Source of the DNA: Chrysiogenales bacterium
GTDB taxonomy: Bacteria; Acidobacteriota; Aminicenantia; UBA2199
Length of the DNA stretch: 7,092 nt
Assembly: GCA_004525465.1 (NCBI GenBank)
Contig: SPCN01000114.1
Span: 1-7,092 of the forward strand
Direction: 5' to 3'
Notes under the pieces: model-generated
What the model saw: only the letters and a program-made list of their open reading frames with translations
Told to the model about the DNA's origin: nothing
Database searches by the model: none
Made by a program: the position numbers and the translations under genes
Part shown: positions 5,943-7,092 of the stretch, piece after piece
How the letters are laid out: every line of letters begins with the position of its first letter
Position numbering within the stretch: the stretch's first letter is position 1

Positions 5943-7037
5943 TCACTTCCCATAATATGCCGTATACCATTCAACAAAACGCGCCACACCTGTTTCAACG
6001 GGAATGGTGGGAGCAAATCCCACGTGACGATGCAGATCTTCAATATCGGCGCAGGTTTCCTTCACGTCACCGGGCTGCAAGGGCAGCAGGATCTTCTTGG
6101 CTTCCCGACCCAGTTTTTTTTCTATGAGCCCGATAAAATGGAGCAGATCCACCGGCCGGTGGTTGCCGATGTTGAATAGCCGATAAGGCGCCGCAGCAGA
6201 GGCCGGATCGGGATTCCTGCCGTCCCAGTCCGGATCGCTTTCGGGAATCCTGTTCATCACCCGCCACACACCTTCCACGATATCATCGATATAGGTAAAA
6301 TCCCTTTTCATGTTGCCGAAGTTGTACACCTCGATGGCTTCGCCGCTCATGATCTTTTTGGTAAAGATAAACAGGGCCATGTCCGGACGGCCCCAGGGCC
6401 CATATACGGTGAAAAAACGCAAGCCGGTGGTGGGGATGCGGAAGAGATGGGAATAGCTGTGGGCCATTAATTCGTTGGCTTTCTTGCTGGCCGCGTATAG
6501 GGAAAGGGGATGGTCGACGTTGTGGCGGACCGAGAAAGGCTGAGTCTGGTTGCCGCCGTATACCGAAGAAGAAGAAGCGTAGACCAGGTGGCGGACCGGA
6601 TGCCGGCGGCAGTTTTCCAGGATATTCATGAAACCGAGGATGTTGCTGTCCATGTAGGCCCAAGGATTTTCCAGCGAATAGCGTACTCCGGCCTGGGCGG
6701 CCAAATGCACCACCAGCTGCGGTTTTTCATTTGTGAATATTTCGGCTATTTGTTCCCGATCCTGCAGGTCGGCCTTGTAAAACACCAGGTTCGCCATCTC
6801 CAGTTTGGCCTCGGCCTTCAGGCGCAGTTGGTCCGTGTCAGCTTCAGAAAACCCGAGCTGGCGCAAACGGGCGTATTTAAGTTCCACGTCATAATAGTCG
6901 TTGACGTTATCGATGCCGATGACCCGATGCCCCTCGGCCATGAGCCGGCGGGCGAAATGAAAACCGATGAAACCGGCGATGCCGCTCAAAAGCACGGCGG
7001 GTTTGCCCGGCACAGCCTGCTTGGTATTTGGCATCAT
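5943..7037 (-). CDS. uge: UDP-glucuronate 4-epimerase
   Basis: 364 residues of the extended short-chain dehydrogenase family. It interconverts UDP-glucuronate and UDP-galacturonate through a tightly bound NAD+. The Rossmann loop is SGIAGFIGFH (18-27), with GIDNVNDYYDVELK (41-54) for the cofactor and substrate region. HLAAQAGVRYSLENP, YASSSSVYG (153-161) and the catalytic pair Tyr181/Lys185 in LYAASKKANELMAHSYS follow, then TTGLRFFTVYGPWGRPDMAL and YNFGNMKRDFTYIDDIVEGV. These last motifs are diagnostic for UDP-glucuronate 4-epimerases and separate it from RmlB, which has T-D-E-V-Y-G where this protein has SSSVYG. Length is slightly above the usual 335-350 residues because of about ten extra N-terminal residues and a small insert near NPDPASAAAPYR. 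Two adjacent ATGs begin the gene; GGGAG at 7047-7051 is nine bases before the first, which I chose. The next gene, ugd, supplies its substrate. Synonyms include lpsL and cap1J; the activity is inferred from motifs and context. Confidence 0.93.
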   Translation of the reverse strand: MMPNTKQAVPGKPAVLLSGIAGFIGFHFARRLMAEGHRVIGIDNVNDYYDVELKYARLRQLGFSEADTDQLRLKAEAKLEMANLVFYKADLQDREQIAEIFTNEKPQLVVHLAAQAGVRYSLENPWAYMDSNILGFMNILENCRRHPVRHLVYASSSSVYGGNQTQPFSVRHNVDHPLSLYAASKKANELMAHSYSHLFRIPTTGLRFFTVYGPWGRPDMALFIFTKKIMSGEAIEVYNFGNMKRDFTYIDDIVEGVWRVMNRIPESDPDWDGRNPDPASAAAPYRLFNIGNHRPVDLLHFIGLIEKKLGREAKKILLPLQPGDVKETCADIEDLHRHVGFAPTIPVETGVARFVEWYTAYYGK

Positions 7038-7046
7038 GAATCACAA

Positions 7047-7051
7047 CTCCC
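7047..7051 (-). promoter_or_regulatory. Ribosome binding site of uge
   Basis: GGGAG on the minus strand is nine bases upstream of the ATG at 7037 and twelve upstream of the adjacent ATG at 7034. The spacing is slightly long but favours the first ATG. Confidence 0.5.
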
Positions 7052-7067
7052 TTATTTACTGCGCTTT

Positions 7068-7078
7068 ATTATAGTATA
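7068..7078 (-). promoter_or_regulatory. Candidate -10 region of the operon promoter
   Basis: The minus strand reads TATACTATAAT here, giving a perfect TATAAT at 7073-7068 and an overlapping TATACT at 7078-7073. A start of transcription near 7061 would leave a leader of about 24 bases before uge. The matching -35 element for TATAAT with a 17-base spacer would lie partly beyond the window edge, so it cannot be checked. It is the only promoter-like sequence I see in an intergenic position, which fits uge being the first gene of the operon. Confidence 0.45.
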
Positions 7079-7092
7079 CCTGCGTCCAAAAA

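Noticed and set aside
5943..7037. Reading the first gene as rmlB (dTDP-glucose 4,6-dehydratase), which would complete more of the rhamnose route
   Set aside because: It lacks the T-D-E-V-Y-G dehydratase motif and instead has SSSVYG, GPWGRPDMAL and MKRDFTYIDDIVEG, typical of UDP-glucuronate 4-epimerases.

Overview
The window holds one tightly packed gene cluster, all on the minus strand and read from right to left. It contains five complete genes and one gene cut by the left edge. In transcription order these are a UDP-glucuronate 4-epimerase (uge, 5943-7037), a UDP-glucose 6-dehydrogenase (ugd, 4515-5894), glucosamine-6-phosphate synthase (glmS, 2658-4484), glucose-1-phosphate thymidylyltransferase (rmlA, 1749-2618), a dTDP-4-dehydrorhamnose reductase-like protein (rmlD, 829-1752), and the first 277 codons of an exported protein (1-832). 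That last protein has a beta-sandwich region followed by what looks like the start of an (alpha/alpha)6 glycosidase-type domain. No gene is supported on the plus strand, and there are no RNA genes, mobile elements or CRISPR repeats. No stretch over 56 bases is free of coding sequence.

The source is a bacterium. Purine-rich Shine-Dalgarno sites precede five of the six genes, genes overlap by 4 bases (ATGA and GTGA), one start is GTG, and a TATAAT-like box lies ahead of the first gene. The sequence looks moderately GC-rich. The pathways and the Sec-type signal peptide fit a polysaccharide-producing, probably Gram-negative-type, environmental organism. The phylum cannot be fixed from this window.

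The genes work together as a nucleotide-sugar supply operon. Ugd oxidises UDP-glucose to UDP-glucuronate and Uge epimerises it to UDP-galacturonate. GlmS makes glucosamine-6-phosphate, the entry point to UDP-GlcNAc. RmlA and RmlD are the first and last steps of dTDP-L-rhamnose synthesis; rmlB and rmlC are not in the window. The products point to an envelope or exported polysaccharide that may contain uronic acid, amino sugar and rhamnose. The last gene is translationally coupled to rmlD and encodes a secreted, probably carbohydrate-active protein that may process that polymer.

Most of the window is conventional. The points most worth a second look are the unidentified exported two-domain protein at the left edge, the animal-like character of the Ugd protein, the placement of glmS inside a uronate/rhamnose operon, and an rmlA-rmlD pair without rmlB or rmlC between them.
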